Assembly (NCBI GenBank): GCA_964650405.1 | Contig: CAZYTO010000027.1 | Location: 1-28,776 of the forward strand | DNA: 28,776 nt | Reading direction: 5' to 3' | Source: CAZYTO01 sp964650405 | GTDB taxonomy: Bacteria > Acidobacteriota > Thermoanaerobaculia > Gp7-AA8 | Shown: positions 22,291 through 28,776 of the stretch, piece after piece | How the letters are laid out: the number at the start of each line of letters is the position of its first letter | How positions within the stretch are numbered: the stretch's first letter is position 1 | The notes under the pieces: model-generated | Database searches by the model: none | Told to the model about the DNA's origin: nothing | What the model saw: the letters and a program-made list of their open reading frames with translations, nothing else | Made by a program: the position numbers and the translations under genes

Positions 22291-23322
22291 GTGTTCCTGC
22301 CGCTCATCCTGGCCGCGGCCCTCGCGCCGCCCGTACCGCCGCCCGTGCCGGAGGTCCAGCCCTGCGCCAATTTCAACCGCATGGCCCGCGACCCCTACGG
22401 CTTCCGGCCATCGCAGATCGACGACGCGGAGCGGGCGCGCCGGGACGCGCTGATGAACCGGTTCTGGTCGGCCGTCAGGGCGGATCCGATCCCTCTCGTC
22501 CCCTGCCTCAAGAGCGCGCTGCGTCTGACGACCCGGGACATGTGGTTCCTCTTCGACGGCGCGGAGCTCCTCAATTCCATCGACCCCGGGCTGGACGCGA
22601 AGCTGCTGATGCGCGACGGCCTGGCGCGCGTCTCCTTCGAGGATGTCGACCTCCGCACCTGGGTGGAGCTGGCCACGTCCCTCGGTGCGGACGGGTTCAA
22701 CACGGCGGAGCTCGGCCGGCGCTGGATCGCCTATCCGAAAGCGGAGTACATCATCCCCGAGCACGGCGCCTACCACGTCGACCGCGGCAACGGCGCCATG
22801 TTCATCTTCGGAGCGATGGAGGAGCGCTACGCCACGCCCGCGCTCGTCGAGCTCACGCGCGGCAAGAACGCGGAGCAGAAGGAGATGGCCACCTGGCTGC
22901 TCATGAGCCAGGCCACGCCCGAAGCCTTACGCGCACTGGCCAAGGTGAATCCCGAGGACCTTTCGGATAAAGCTGCGCAGAGCCGCCGGGCCCTGCTGGA
23001 ACACCCGCGCCTCATCGAGCCTCGAGTCGCGCCGCGCACCACCCGCGCGCAGTTCCTCTCCGCATTCAACGCCCTCCTCAAGGGGGATGGCGCGCCGTTC
23101 GGGCGTCTCATGGAGAGCGTTCCCGACGGCGAGCGCGACCTCGTGGCCGTCTGCAAGCCCGAGGACCTCGACCTCCTCCGCCGCGTCCGGCGCTTCTACA
23201 TCGCCGGCACCAACCAGCACTCCATCGAGTACTACAACCAGTTCACGCAGATCCTCATGACGCTGGTCTGGACCCCGGACGCGACGAAGCCGGCCGCGCA
23301 GAAGCCCGCGAAGAAGCGGTGA
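22291..23322 (+). CDS. secreted protein of unknown function
   Basis: A 343-residue protein with a short signal peptide-like start (MFLPLILAAALAPPVPPPVP) and then a helical, hydrophilic body that I cannot place in a family. A cysteine pair (C25 in QPCANFN and one in LVPCLKSAL) may form a disulfide. The C-terminus is lysine- and alanine-rich (AAQKPAKKR). I chose the GTG at 22291 because it has a good ribosome binding site (GAGGAG, 22281-22286) and gives a normal signal peptide; an ATG at 22210 is in frame but overlaps the start of the divergent gene and would mask the signal. The 79-bp gap to the GT39 gene serves both promoters. Confidence 0.75.
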   Translation: MFLPLILAAALAPPVPPPVPEVQPCANFNRMARDPYGFRPSQIDDAERARRDALMNRFWSAVRADPIPLVPCLKSALRLTTRDMWFLFDGAELLNSIDPGLDAKLLMRDGLARVSFEDVDLRTWVELATSLGADGFNTAELGRRWIAYPKAEYIIPEHGAYHVDRGNGAMFIFGAMEERYATPALVELTRGKNAEQKEMATWLLMSQATPEALRALAKVNPEDLSDKAAQSRRALLEHPRLIEPRVAPRTTRAQFLSAFNALLKGDGAPFGRLMESVPDGERDLVAVCKPEDLDLLRRVRRFYIAGTNQHSIEYYNQFTQILMTLVWTPDATKPAAQKPAKKR

Positions 23323-23369
23323 GCCAAGTGCCGAGCTCCTCTGCTTCCTCTGTTACCTCTGTTTAAGCC

Positions 23370-23478
23370 CTGCCTTCTCCGCGGTCTCCGCGTTCTCCGC
23401 GTGAGAATCGAAGGGTGGGTATCGGGTATCAGGGCGTGATTTTTCCGATACCCGATACCCGACCCCCGATACCCAACG
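23370..23478. repeat. CTCCGCG words and GGGTATC/CCGATAC heptamer hairpin
   Basis: TCTCCGCG-type words at about 23378-23402 are followed by GGGTATC, GGGTATC (23415-23428) and, after a short gap, CCGATAC, CCGATAC, CCGACCC, CCGATAC (about 23447-23475), the inverted form. The element lies between convergent genes and can fold into a hairpin. Confidence 0.8.
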
Positions 23479-23489
23479 CGGCGGTGCCG

Positions 23490-24278
23490 CTACGACGTCG
23501 TCTGGATGGAGATCCCGCCGTTCGTCGTGCGCAGGCGCAGCTCGGGGCCGCCGCCGTTGACCGTGCCGCGCAGAGCGTGGCGGTGCGTGGACGTCGCGGT
23601 CACGGGGAGGTCGGTGGAGATGCTGCCGTTGGTGTTGGCGGCGTCGATGGAGGCGGCGAAGGTGCGGGGGACTTTGACGGTGATGCCGCCGTTGGTGGTC
23701 TCGAAGTGCATGCGACGGCCGGCCGTGACGTTCAGCAGCTCGGCCCGGATGTGGCCGTTGGTCGTCTCGGCGTCGATGGTGCCGCGGCAGCGCTCCACTT
23801 CGATGCTGCCGTTGGTCGTCTCCAGCTTGATGCCGCCGGAGACGTCGTTGATGGCGATGTGGCCGTTCACCGTCTCGATCTGCAGGTTGCTCTCCCGCGG
23901 CACCTGGAGCGTGTACTGCACCGAGTAGCTGACGTGCTCCCCGGCCAGCCAGGACAGGAAGCTGTCGGCGCTGTCATGCGGGTACTTGGTGACGATCTTC
24001 AGCCCGCCGCCGTCCTGCGTGACGACGATCTGCAGCTCGCGCATCCCCTTTGTCACTGACGACGAGCTCCACGATTCCACGCGCTTGGTGGCATGGAGGT
24101 GGGCGCGGTTGTCGCCGGACGCGCTGATCTCCACGGCTCCGTTCGTATTGTCGAGCGAGATCATCGCCCCCGCATGGACGTCATAGGCCTTGTCGAAGGA
24201 CTCCTCGAGCGTGCTCGCCTGCGCGGCACCGGCCAGGAGCAGAAACGCCGCGGCTGCAATCGTCATCGTGAATCGCAT
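23490..24278 (-). CDS. DUF4097-type secreted beta-strand-repeat protein
   Basis: A 262-residue protein with a signal peptide (MRFTMTIAAAAFLLLAGAAQA). The rest is a series of repeats with the pattern E-T-x-N-G-x-I: LDNTNGAVEI, IETVNGHIAI, LETTNGSIEV, AETTNGHIRA, FETTNGGITV, ANTNGSIST and RTTNGGISI. This is the hallmark of DUF4097 (putative adhesin) beta-structure. Expected location is periplasm or cell surface. The ATG at 24278 has a fair ribosome binding site (GGAG, 24285-24288). It is related in pattern only to the protein at 7556-8233. It is convergent with the secreted unknown and divergent from the M28 peptidase, with nearly 600 bp of repeats in between. Confidence 0.85.
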   Translation of the reverse strand: MRFTMTIAAAAFLLLAGAAQASTLEESFDKAYDVHAGAMISLDNTNGAVEISASGDNRAHLHATKRVESWSSSSVTKGMRELQIVVTQDGGGLKIVTKYPHDSADSFLSWLAGEHVSYSVQYTLQVPRESNLQIETVNGHIAINDVSGGIKLETTNGSIEVERCRGTIDAETTNGHIRAELLNVTAGRRMHFETTNGGITVKVPRTFAASIDAANTNGSISTDLPVTATSTHRHALRGTVNGGGPELRLRTTNGGISIQTTS

Positions 24279-24842
24279 GTCAGTCTCCGTTCGGTGAATT
24301 TCAGGGCTCAGAGTTGGCGAGCGGGGGCGGCGGGCGGCGAGCGGGAACCCGTTATCCGAACGTACACGGGTTTTCCGCTCGCCGCTCGCCCACTCCCGCT
24401 CGCCGTTACCTCATACGTCCGGATGAGACGAACGTTGGCAAGTGACGGCGAGAGGGTGACGGCGCGCGTCGAGGAGGAGGGGAGAGATCGCTCGCCATGC
24501 ACCGCCACCCCTTCGTCAGTCACTCCCCAATACGTACGAGGGGCGCCGAGGTTTACAGAGTTGGCGAGCGGCGGGCGGCGAGCGGGAGGATGGCTGACGA
24601 AGGACCGGTCACGCGGAGACGCGGAGGGCGCGGAGGTTTCCTCTCCGCTTCCTCCGCGCCTCCGCGTGAGACCGATTTTCCGACGCCGGCTCAGCGGGAG
24701 GCCTATCGAAGGAGGAACGTGGTCACGCGAAGACCGCCGAGACCTCGGAGGTTTCCCCTCCGCTTCCTCCGCGCCTCCGCGTGACCCGTCCCCCCTCGAT
24801 AGGCTCGCGCTCGCCGCTCGCCCGCTTCCCGCTCGCCCGCCT
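24279..24842. repeat. intergenic repeat cluster: GGCGAGC arrays and CGCGGAG hairpins
   Basis: The 576-bp spacer before the M28 gene holds: an inverted GGCGAGC/GCTCGCC pair at about 24312-24405; a second GGCGAGC array at 24563-24590; two hairpins whose arms are 8-9-bp words (CACGCGGAG on the left, CTCCGCGTG on the right) at 24609-24665 and 24720-24784; and CGCTCGCC words at 24805-24840. Outside these I see no gene; a long open frame across it is a consequence of high GC and repeats. Confidence 0.75.
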
Positions 24843-24848
24843 TACAAT
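24843..24848 (+). promoter_or_regulatory. possible -10 element of a leaderless transcript
   Basis: TACAAT lies 6 bp before the GTG at 24855; no ribosome binding site and no -35 consensus are visible. Confidence 0.4.
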
Positions 24849-24854
24849 TCCCCC

Positions 24855-27122
24855 GTGGGTCGTACGAATCGCGGTGTGCTCCTCGTCCTTGCCGTCTTCC
24901 TCGCCGTCATCGTCGCCGTCGTGCTCCGGTCGGGGGGGCCTGCGCCGAAGCCGGCCAACGCGCCCGCGGACCAGTTCTCGGCCGTGCGCGCGGCGGCCGC
25001 GCTGCGCGACGTCTTCGGCGGCACGAATACGCCGCATCCCGTGGGCAGCGCCGCCCACGAAGCCGTGCGCGAGCGGCTGGCGGCGCGGCTTCGGGCCCTC
25101 GGCTACGACGTCGACTACCACCGCACCTTCGCCTGCGACGACTACGCCACCTGCGCCCCGGTGACCAACCTCATCGCCCGCGCGCCGGGGCAGACCGCTC
25201 CCGACTCTCTCATCCTCGCCTCGCACTTCGACTCCGTCCCCGCCGGCCCGGGCGCCTCCGACGACGGCCTCGGCGTGGCCACGACGCTGGAGGTCGCGCG
25301 CGCCCTCCGCACCGAGCACCTCCACAACAAAGTGCAGTTTGTCATCACCGACGGCGAAGAGGCGGGCCTCCTCGGTGCCGAGGGCTATGTGGCCGACGCC
25401 AACGCGCCGAAGGGCGTGGTGGCCGTGATCAATACCGAGGCGCGCGGGACGGACGGCCGCAGCTACATGTTCGAGACCAGCCGCAACAACCGCTGGCTCA
25501 TCCCCATCGTGGCCGGCGCCCTGCCCCGCCCCGCCACCAGCTCGCTCTACTTCAACATCTACGAGCTCCTGCCCAACGACACCGACATGACCGTGTTCAA
25601 GCGGGCCGGGCTGGCCGGCGTCAACTTCGCCAACATCGGCCGCGTCGTCCACTACCACACGCCCCTGGACTCGCTGGCGAACCTGTCGCTCCCGCTACTG
25701 CAGGACGACGGCGAGCACGTCCTGGCCATGGCCCGGGCCCTCGGTAACGCGGAGCTGCGCCAGTCCAGCGACCAGAACGCCTCGTGGTTCGACGTCCTCT
25801 CGTACTTCATCCTCTGGTGGCCGCAGGGGATGAACGTCTGGCTCACGCTCTTCGCCCTGGCCATGATCCTCGTCGGCGCGGCGCTGCGGCTGCGCGAAGA
25901 CGAGACCACCTCGCGGGCCATCACCCTCGGTGTCCTGGCCTGGCTCGGCTCGGCGTTCCTGGCCGGCATCATTGGACTGCTCCTCTCGCTGGCCGGCGGC
26001 CTGCGGTCGAGCGCGACGTGGGTGGCCCATCCGCTGCCGTCGATCCTGGCCATGGAGCTGGCCGGCTTCGCCGTGGCCGTGGCCCTGGCCGCGCTGCTCC
26101 ACCGGCGCGCCGGCTTCGATGGTCTCTTCTACGGCGGCGCCATCTGCTGGGGCGCCATGTCCGTGGCCCTGCTGCTCTGCCTTCCCGGCGGCACGTACAT
26201 GGCTCTCTTACCGGCCATCGCCCTCGGCTTCTGCGCGCTGCTGCGGGCCATCGTCGACCTCGACGCCACGATCATCGCCATCGTGGGCTGCATCGTCTCC
26301 GGCGTGCTGCTCCTGCCCATGACGACGTCGTTCTATGAAGCGCTCGGACGCCCCGTGCTGCCGGCGCTGGCCGTCGTGGTGGCACTGGTCACGACGACGT
26401 TCGCCGCGTGCCTCGTGCCTGTTGCTCCCGACGGCGCGGCGGCGACGGCGCCACGGCTTCCGTTCCTGGCGAAAGCCTCTGCCGGTCTGACGGTCGTGCT
26501 CACGATCTTCGCCCTCTGTCTCCCGGCCTGGACGCCGGATTCGCCGCGCCGGCTGTCGCTGGCCTACCTCGACGACGACGGCAAGGCCGAGTGGCAGGCC
26601 GACGCGCTGCCGCCGATGCTGCGCGACGCGGCGAAGTTCGCGGACCAGCCGCAGTCCATCGCCCCGTGGTCGCGCTTCCCCACGCGCACGTACCTCGCGC
26701 CGGCGCCCGATGCGGGGCTGGCGCCGGTGGAGCTGCGCGTCGTCCGCGACGAGAAGAACGGCTCCCTGCGCCTGCTGACCCTGGCCCTGCACTCGCCGCG
26801 CGGCGCCCAGCGCGTGGCGCTCTACTTCCACGCTCCCACGCTGGCCTCGCTGAAGATCAACGGCATCACCCCGCCGCCGCCGAACGTCCGGCACCGCAAC
26901 TTCCTCGCCGACGGCTGGCACCGCGTCGCCGTCCGCGGCGCGAGCGACGCCACCGTGGAACTGGCCGTCCGCGACGCCGGCGCCATCGAAGGCATGGCCA
27001 TCGACACGTCGTACGGCCTTCCCGCCAGCGCCTCCCCCCTCACCGCCGCCCGCAACGCCTCCGCCGCCGTGCCCAGCGACGACGGCGACGTGACGACGAC
27101 GCGGCGGAGGGTGAGGTTCTAG
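24855..27122 (+). CDS. M28 family metallopeptidase with polytopic C-terminal half
   Basis: A 755-residue protein. Residues 7-24 (GVLLVLAVFLAVIVAVVL) are a signal anchor. The peptidase domain (about 40-300) has the zinc ligands of the M28 family: H124 (SHFDS), D136/D137 (ASDDG), E168/E169 (DGEE), E195 (NTEARG) and H268 (HYHTPLD). About nine hydrophobic segments then follow between 310 and 560 (for example VWLTLFALAMILVGAAL and SAFLAGIIGLLLSLAGG), and a soluble 180-residue C-terminal domain faces the periplasm or cytoplasm. This layout is that of the multi-membrane M28 aminopeptidases (ER/vacuolar type in eukaryotes). The frame is open to 24093, but the GTG at 24855 is chosen because it begins the anchor and has TACAAT 6 bp before it. 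The stop begins a TCGCTGC heptamer array. Confidence 0.88.
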   Translation: MGRTNRGVLLVLAVFLAVIVAVVLRSGGPAPKPANAPADQFSAVRAAAALRDVFGGTNTPHPVGSAAHEAVRERLAARLRALGYDVDYHRTFACDDYATCAPVTNLIARAPGQTAPDSLILASHFDSVPAGPGASDDGLGVATTLEVARALRTEHLHNKVQFVITDGEEAGLLGAEGYVADANAPKGVVAVINTEARGTDGRSYMFETSRNNRWLIPIVAGALPRPATSSLYFNIYELLPNDTDMTVFKRAGLAGVNFANIGRVVHYHTPLDSLANLSLPLLQDDGEHVLAMARALGNAELRQSSDQNASWFDVLSYFILWWPQGMNVWLTLFALAMILVGAALRLREDETTSRAITLGVLAWLGSAFLAGIIGLLLSLAGGLRSSATWVAHPLPSILAMELAGFAVAVALAALLHRRAGFDGLFYGGAICWGAMSVALLLCLPGGTYMALLPAIALGFCALLRAIVDLDATIIAIVGCIVSGVLLLPMTTSFYEALGRPVLPALAVVVALVTTTFAACLVPVAPDGAAATAPRLPFLAKASAGLTVVLTIFALCLPAWTPDSPRRLSLAYLDDDGKAEWQADALPPMLRDAAKFADQPQSIAPWSRFPTRTYLAPAPDAGLAPVELRVVRDEKNGSLRLLTLALHSPRGAQRVALYFHAPTLASLKINGITPPPPNVRHRNFLADGWHRVAVRGASDATVELAVRDAGAIEGMAIDTSYGLPASASPLTAARNASAAVPSDDGDVTTTRRRVRF

Positions 27123-27160
27123 GGTCGCTGCTCGCTGGTCGCGGTTCGCTGTCCGCGGTT
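27120..27160. repeat. TCGCTGG/TCGCGGT heptanucleotide array
   Basis: TCGCTGC, TCGCTGG, TCGCGGT, TCGCTGT, CCGCGGT, TCGG at a 7-bp period begins just after the M28 stop; it is the same family as at 17442-17512. From here to 27273 I see only GC-rich sequence without a gene. Confidence 0.75.
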
Positions 27161-27273
27161 CGGGGGTGGGATGGGGAGCCGCGAGCGGGCGAGATCGGGT
27201 AACCAGTGTGGGGGTGTCCGGGTTGCAGTCGGTGTTATCGAGTGTGTGCTTGGCGTGGCGTCCGATCTATAGT

Positions 27274-27819
27274 CCGTTCAAACAGACTGAAACCCGGATG
27301 AAGCAGATATCGTACCGGCTTAATCGGATGAACTTTCGGTTAAAGCAGAAGTGTATTCCATTCAGGCAGATGGATAGTCTTGTCATGCATAAGATGCATC
27401 CGTTAAAACGGATAGATATTCCGAACAAACGGGCAGACTATCCGTTTAGTCCGACAAATTATCGGTTAAAACTGAACTGAATTCTGTCTGAACAGATGAA
27501 CTATCGGCTTGAGCAGAATTTGATTCGGAATGAGCAGATGATTTTTCGGATCAGTCGGAATAATGATCGGATTAAGCCGAATAACTATCCTACTACGTCG
27601 ATAAGTTCACGGTATCAACAGATCATTCATCGGGATGATCAGATAATTCTACGGATTAAGCCGACAATGATTCGGTTCTAATCGAATACACGTCGTTCTG
27701 AACAGATATATCATCGGCTTGAACAGGTAAATTGTCCGATTCAGCCGATCATTTATCGGTATCATCGGGGTGATCATCGGGATCAACCGGGTTAATGTCG
27801 GTCATGACCGATGATCATT
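27274..27819. repeat. AT-rich array of 26 degenerate 21-bp units
   Basis: Twenty-six units of exactly 21 bp follow without insertion or deletion from 27274 to 27819, with a 27th partial one to 27840. The shared core is C-S-G-(N6)-C-N-G-A-(N7)-T, where S is C or G. By my alignment of all 27 units position 1 is C in all, position 3 is G in 23, position 10 is C in 25, position 12 is G in 25, position 13 is A in 22 and position 21 is T in 22. Other positions vary, with A and T preferred, so GC content is near 40% against the clearly higher value of its surroundings. No two units are identical. The repeat does not look like CRISPR (no constant repeat and unique spacer) and the period equals two turns of B-DNA. 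The last, partial unit provides the -35 of the promoter at 27823-27852. Confidence 0.9.
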
Positions 27820-27822
27820 CGG

Positions 27823-27852
27823 TTGACGCGCGAAGCATACTGGTGCTACGTT
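27823..27852 (+). promoter_or_regulatory. promoter of the 177-aa gene
   Basis: TTGACG (27823-27828, five of six matches) is followed after 18 bp by TACGTT (27847-27852) with a TG one base before it, an extended -10. Transcription would begin near 27859 and leave a leader of about 120 nt. The 21-bp array ends exactly at the -35. Confidence 0.55.
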
Positions 27853-27979
27853 TTCCCTTGATCTCGACACTTCGTTGGCTCAGGCGCACTCCCCAGGCCC
27901 GTGTCGCGGCATGGGAGCCCGCGGGCGCCGGTTCGCCGGTGGCGGGCATCCGAGGTTATCGGCGAAATGGAGGAACGAC

Positions 27980-28513
27980 ATGGCCGGTGGACGACGAACG
28001 AGTCTGGCCCCCGACGGAATCCCGCCCGGTGAGCTGGTAGACCGGCTGCGTGAGCTGCAGCGACAGATCCCCGACTACGCGCCACTGACGGACGCGGAGC
28101 GAACCGCGCTGATGAAAGTGCGCGCGGCCATTTCCGACGCGGCACTCCAGGAGTCGATCAATCTCATCGGCGCCTCGGACGGCGCGCAGGCCGCCATCGG
28201 CCAGACGTACGAAGAGGTTAGGAAGTACGTGGAGAACACCGCCCTGTGGTCTGCAGTCGAGACGCAGCTCAAGGCCATGTACCGCGGTGTCGCCGACGCG
28301 AACCTCGTCCGCTGGGCGCGCGCCGACCAGATCGCCACCCAGGCCTACCTGATCTGCCAGCAACTGGCCAAGGACTCCGCCAACGCTCACCTCCGCCCCG
28401 GCGTCACCGAGATCCTCCGCCTGCGGAAACTGCGCCGCCGGAAACGCCCCACGCCGCAGACGCCGGCCGCGGACGCCGATCCGAACAGCGGCAGCGGCCC
28501 GAAGAGCGAGTAA
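27980..28513 (+). CDS. 177-residue helical protein of unknown function
   Basis: I do not recognise a family. The start has a strong ribosome binding site (GGAGG about 7 bp before the ATG), one of the best in the window, so the frame is real. Residues 15-140 are helical and mildly acidic (ELVDRLRELQRQIPDYAPLTDAERTALMKVRAA and ALWSAVETQLKAMYRGVADANLVRWARADQ). The C-terminal 40 residues are strongly basic and then flexible (ILRLRKLRRRKRPTPQTP), which could bind nucleic acid. No signal or membrane segment. It follows the 21-bp array and its promoter, with nothing else between, so the array may control it. The downstream region holds only repeats. Confidence 0.8.
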   Translation: MAGGRRTSLAPDGIPPGELVDRLRELQRQIPDYAPLTDAERTALMKVRAAISDAALQESINLIGASDGAQAAIGQTYEEVRKYVENTALWSAVETQLKAMYRGVADANLVRWARADQIATQAYLICQQLAKDSANAHLRPGVTEILRLRKLRRRKRPTPQTPAADADPNSGSGPKSE

Positions 28514-28549
28514 CCACTGTTCACGCGGGCTTAGTGGCAAGAAAGCATC

Positions 28550-28616
28550 ACGCGGAGGCGCGGAAGACGCGGAGAGGAACCAAACCCCTCCGCGATCTCC
28601 GCGTCTCCGCGTGACC
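28550..28616. repeat. CGCGGAG hairpin
   Basis: Left arm of CACGCGGAG, GCGCGGAAG, ACGCGGAG words and right arm of CTCCGCGAT, CTCCGCGT, CTCCGCGTGA, with a short A/C-rich loop. Same family as at 24609-24665 and 24720-24784. Confidence 0.8.
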
Positions 28617-28680
28617 CGTCCCCCTGTTTCTTCTCTCACGTCCAGCGCCCTGGTGCTGTGAGAGGGCTCGAGATGACGTG

Positions 28681-28746
28681 GGTTCGGCACGACGCAGTCG
28701 CGCGCGCGAAAACACCGTGTAGGGCACGACTGCGTCGTGCCGAACC
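28681..28746. repeat. REP-like element with perfect 20-bp inverted ends
   Basis: GGTTCGGCACGACGCAGTCG (28681-28700) is the exact reverse complement of 28727-28746, around a 26-bp middle. The right half itself holds the inner palindrome GGCACGAC-TGC-GTCGTGCC (28723-28741). Related copies are at 7446-7550 and 19590-19619. The rest of the window, to 28776, shows a G-rich continuation and nothing else. Confidence 0.85.
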
Positions 28747-28776
28747 CCCGCGGGCGGGTGGTGGCGGCGGGGAATT

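Noticed and set aside
24093..24854. N-terminal extension of the M28 peptidase by 254 codons
   Set aside because: It is antisense to the DUF4097 gene and then translates repeats; the signal anchor begins at the GTG at 24855.
27166..27681. Two short plus-strand reading frames over the 21-bp array as genes
   Set aside because: They have no ribosome binding site, and their openness follows from the 7-codon period; stops recur in units 10, 20 and 25.
27274..27819. CRISPR array reading of the 21-bp units
   Set aside because: There is no constant repeat with unique spacers, the period is too short, and no cas gene is nearby.

Overview
The window is a GC-rich chromosomal segment from a Gram-negative-type, free-living bacterium. 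Acidobacteriota or a similar deep-branching soil/sediment lineage is my best guess. This rests on the zinc-ribbon form of ribosomal protein L32, two DUF4097 proteins, a membrane-anchored M28 peptidase, DPP-IV-type S9 peptidase and the style of the intergenic repeats; no rRNA or other marker settles it. I see no tRNA, rRNA, insertion sequence, phage gene or CRISPR array.

Layout. 1-3854 (minus strand): an S9 peptidase cut by the left edge, a PLP-dependent threonine/serine-dehydratase-like enzyme, monofunctional glutamate formimidoyltransferase (ftcD) and hypoxanthine phosphoribosyltransferase (hpt). 3997-7448 (plus): a 522-aa helical protein of unknown function, an FAH-family hydrolase and a CCA-adding/poly(A)-polymerase-type nucleotidyltransferase. 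7556-8807 (minus): a DUF4097 envelope protein and a separate small transcription unit with its own promoter and terminator that encodes a 22-residue lysine-rich peptide. 8949-12414 (minus): three GT4-type glycosyltransferases, probably for an envelope polysaccharide. 12440-15743 (plus): a membrane-anchored unknown protein, then the yceD-rpmF-plsX lipid/ribosome cluster. 15747-16673 (minus): a MarR regulator and an SRPBCC protein behind a perfect 26-bp palindromic operator. 16935-19592 (plus): a ferritin-like diiron protein, fabD, fabG and a small membrane protein. 19671-22211 (minus): a GT39-type membrane glycosyltransferase and an unknown protein. 22291-23322 (plus): a secreted unknown. 23490-24278 (minus): a second DUF4097 protein. 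24855-27122 (plus): an M28 peptidase with a polytopic C-terminal half. 27274-27819: an AT-rich array of about 26 degenerate 21-bp units directly upstream of a promoter and a 177-aa unknown gene (27980-28513).

The noncoding part is the most unusual. Almost every spacer holds an imperfect tandem array with a 7-bp (sometimes 8-bp) period, often followed by an inverted copy. The repeat word differs between spacers, and several arrays start at, or inside, the stop codon of the preceding gene. A separate palindromic REP-like family (GGCACGAC-N3-GTCGTGCC) occurs at three places. The 21-bp array is different in base composition and scale from all of these and is the best candidate for something undescribed. 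Many genes lack a Shine-Dalgarno sequence but have a TANNNT hexamer 6-11 bp before the start codon, which suggests leaderless transcripts.
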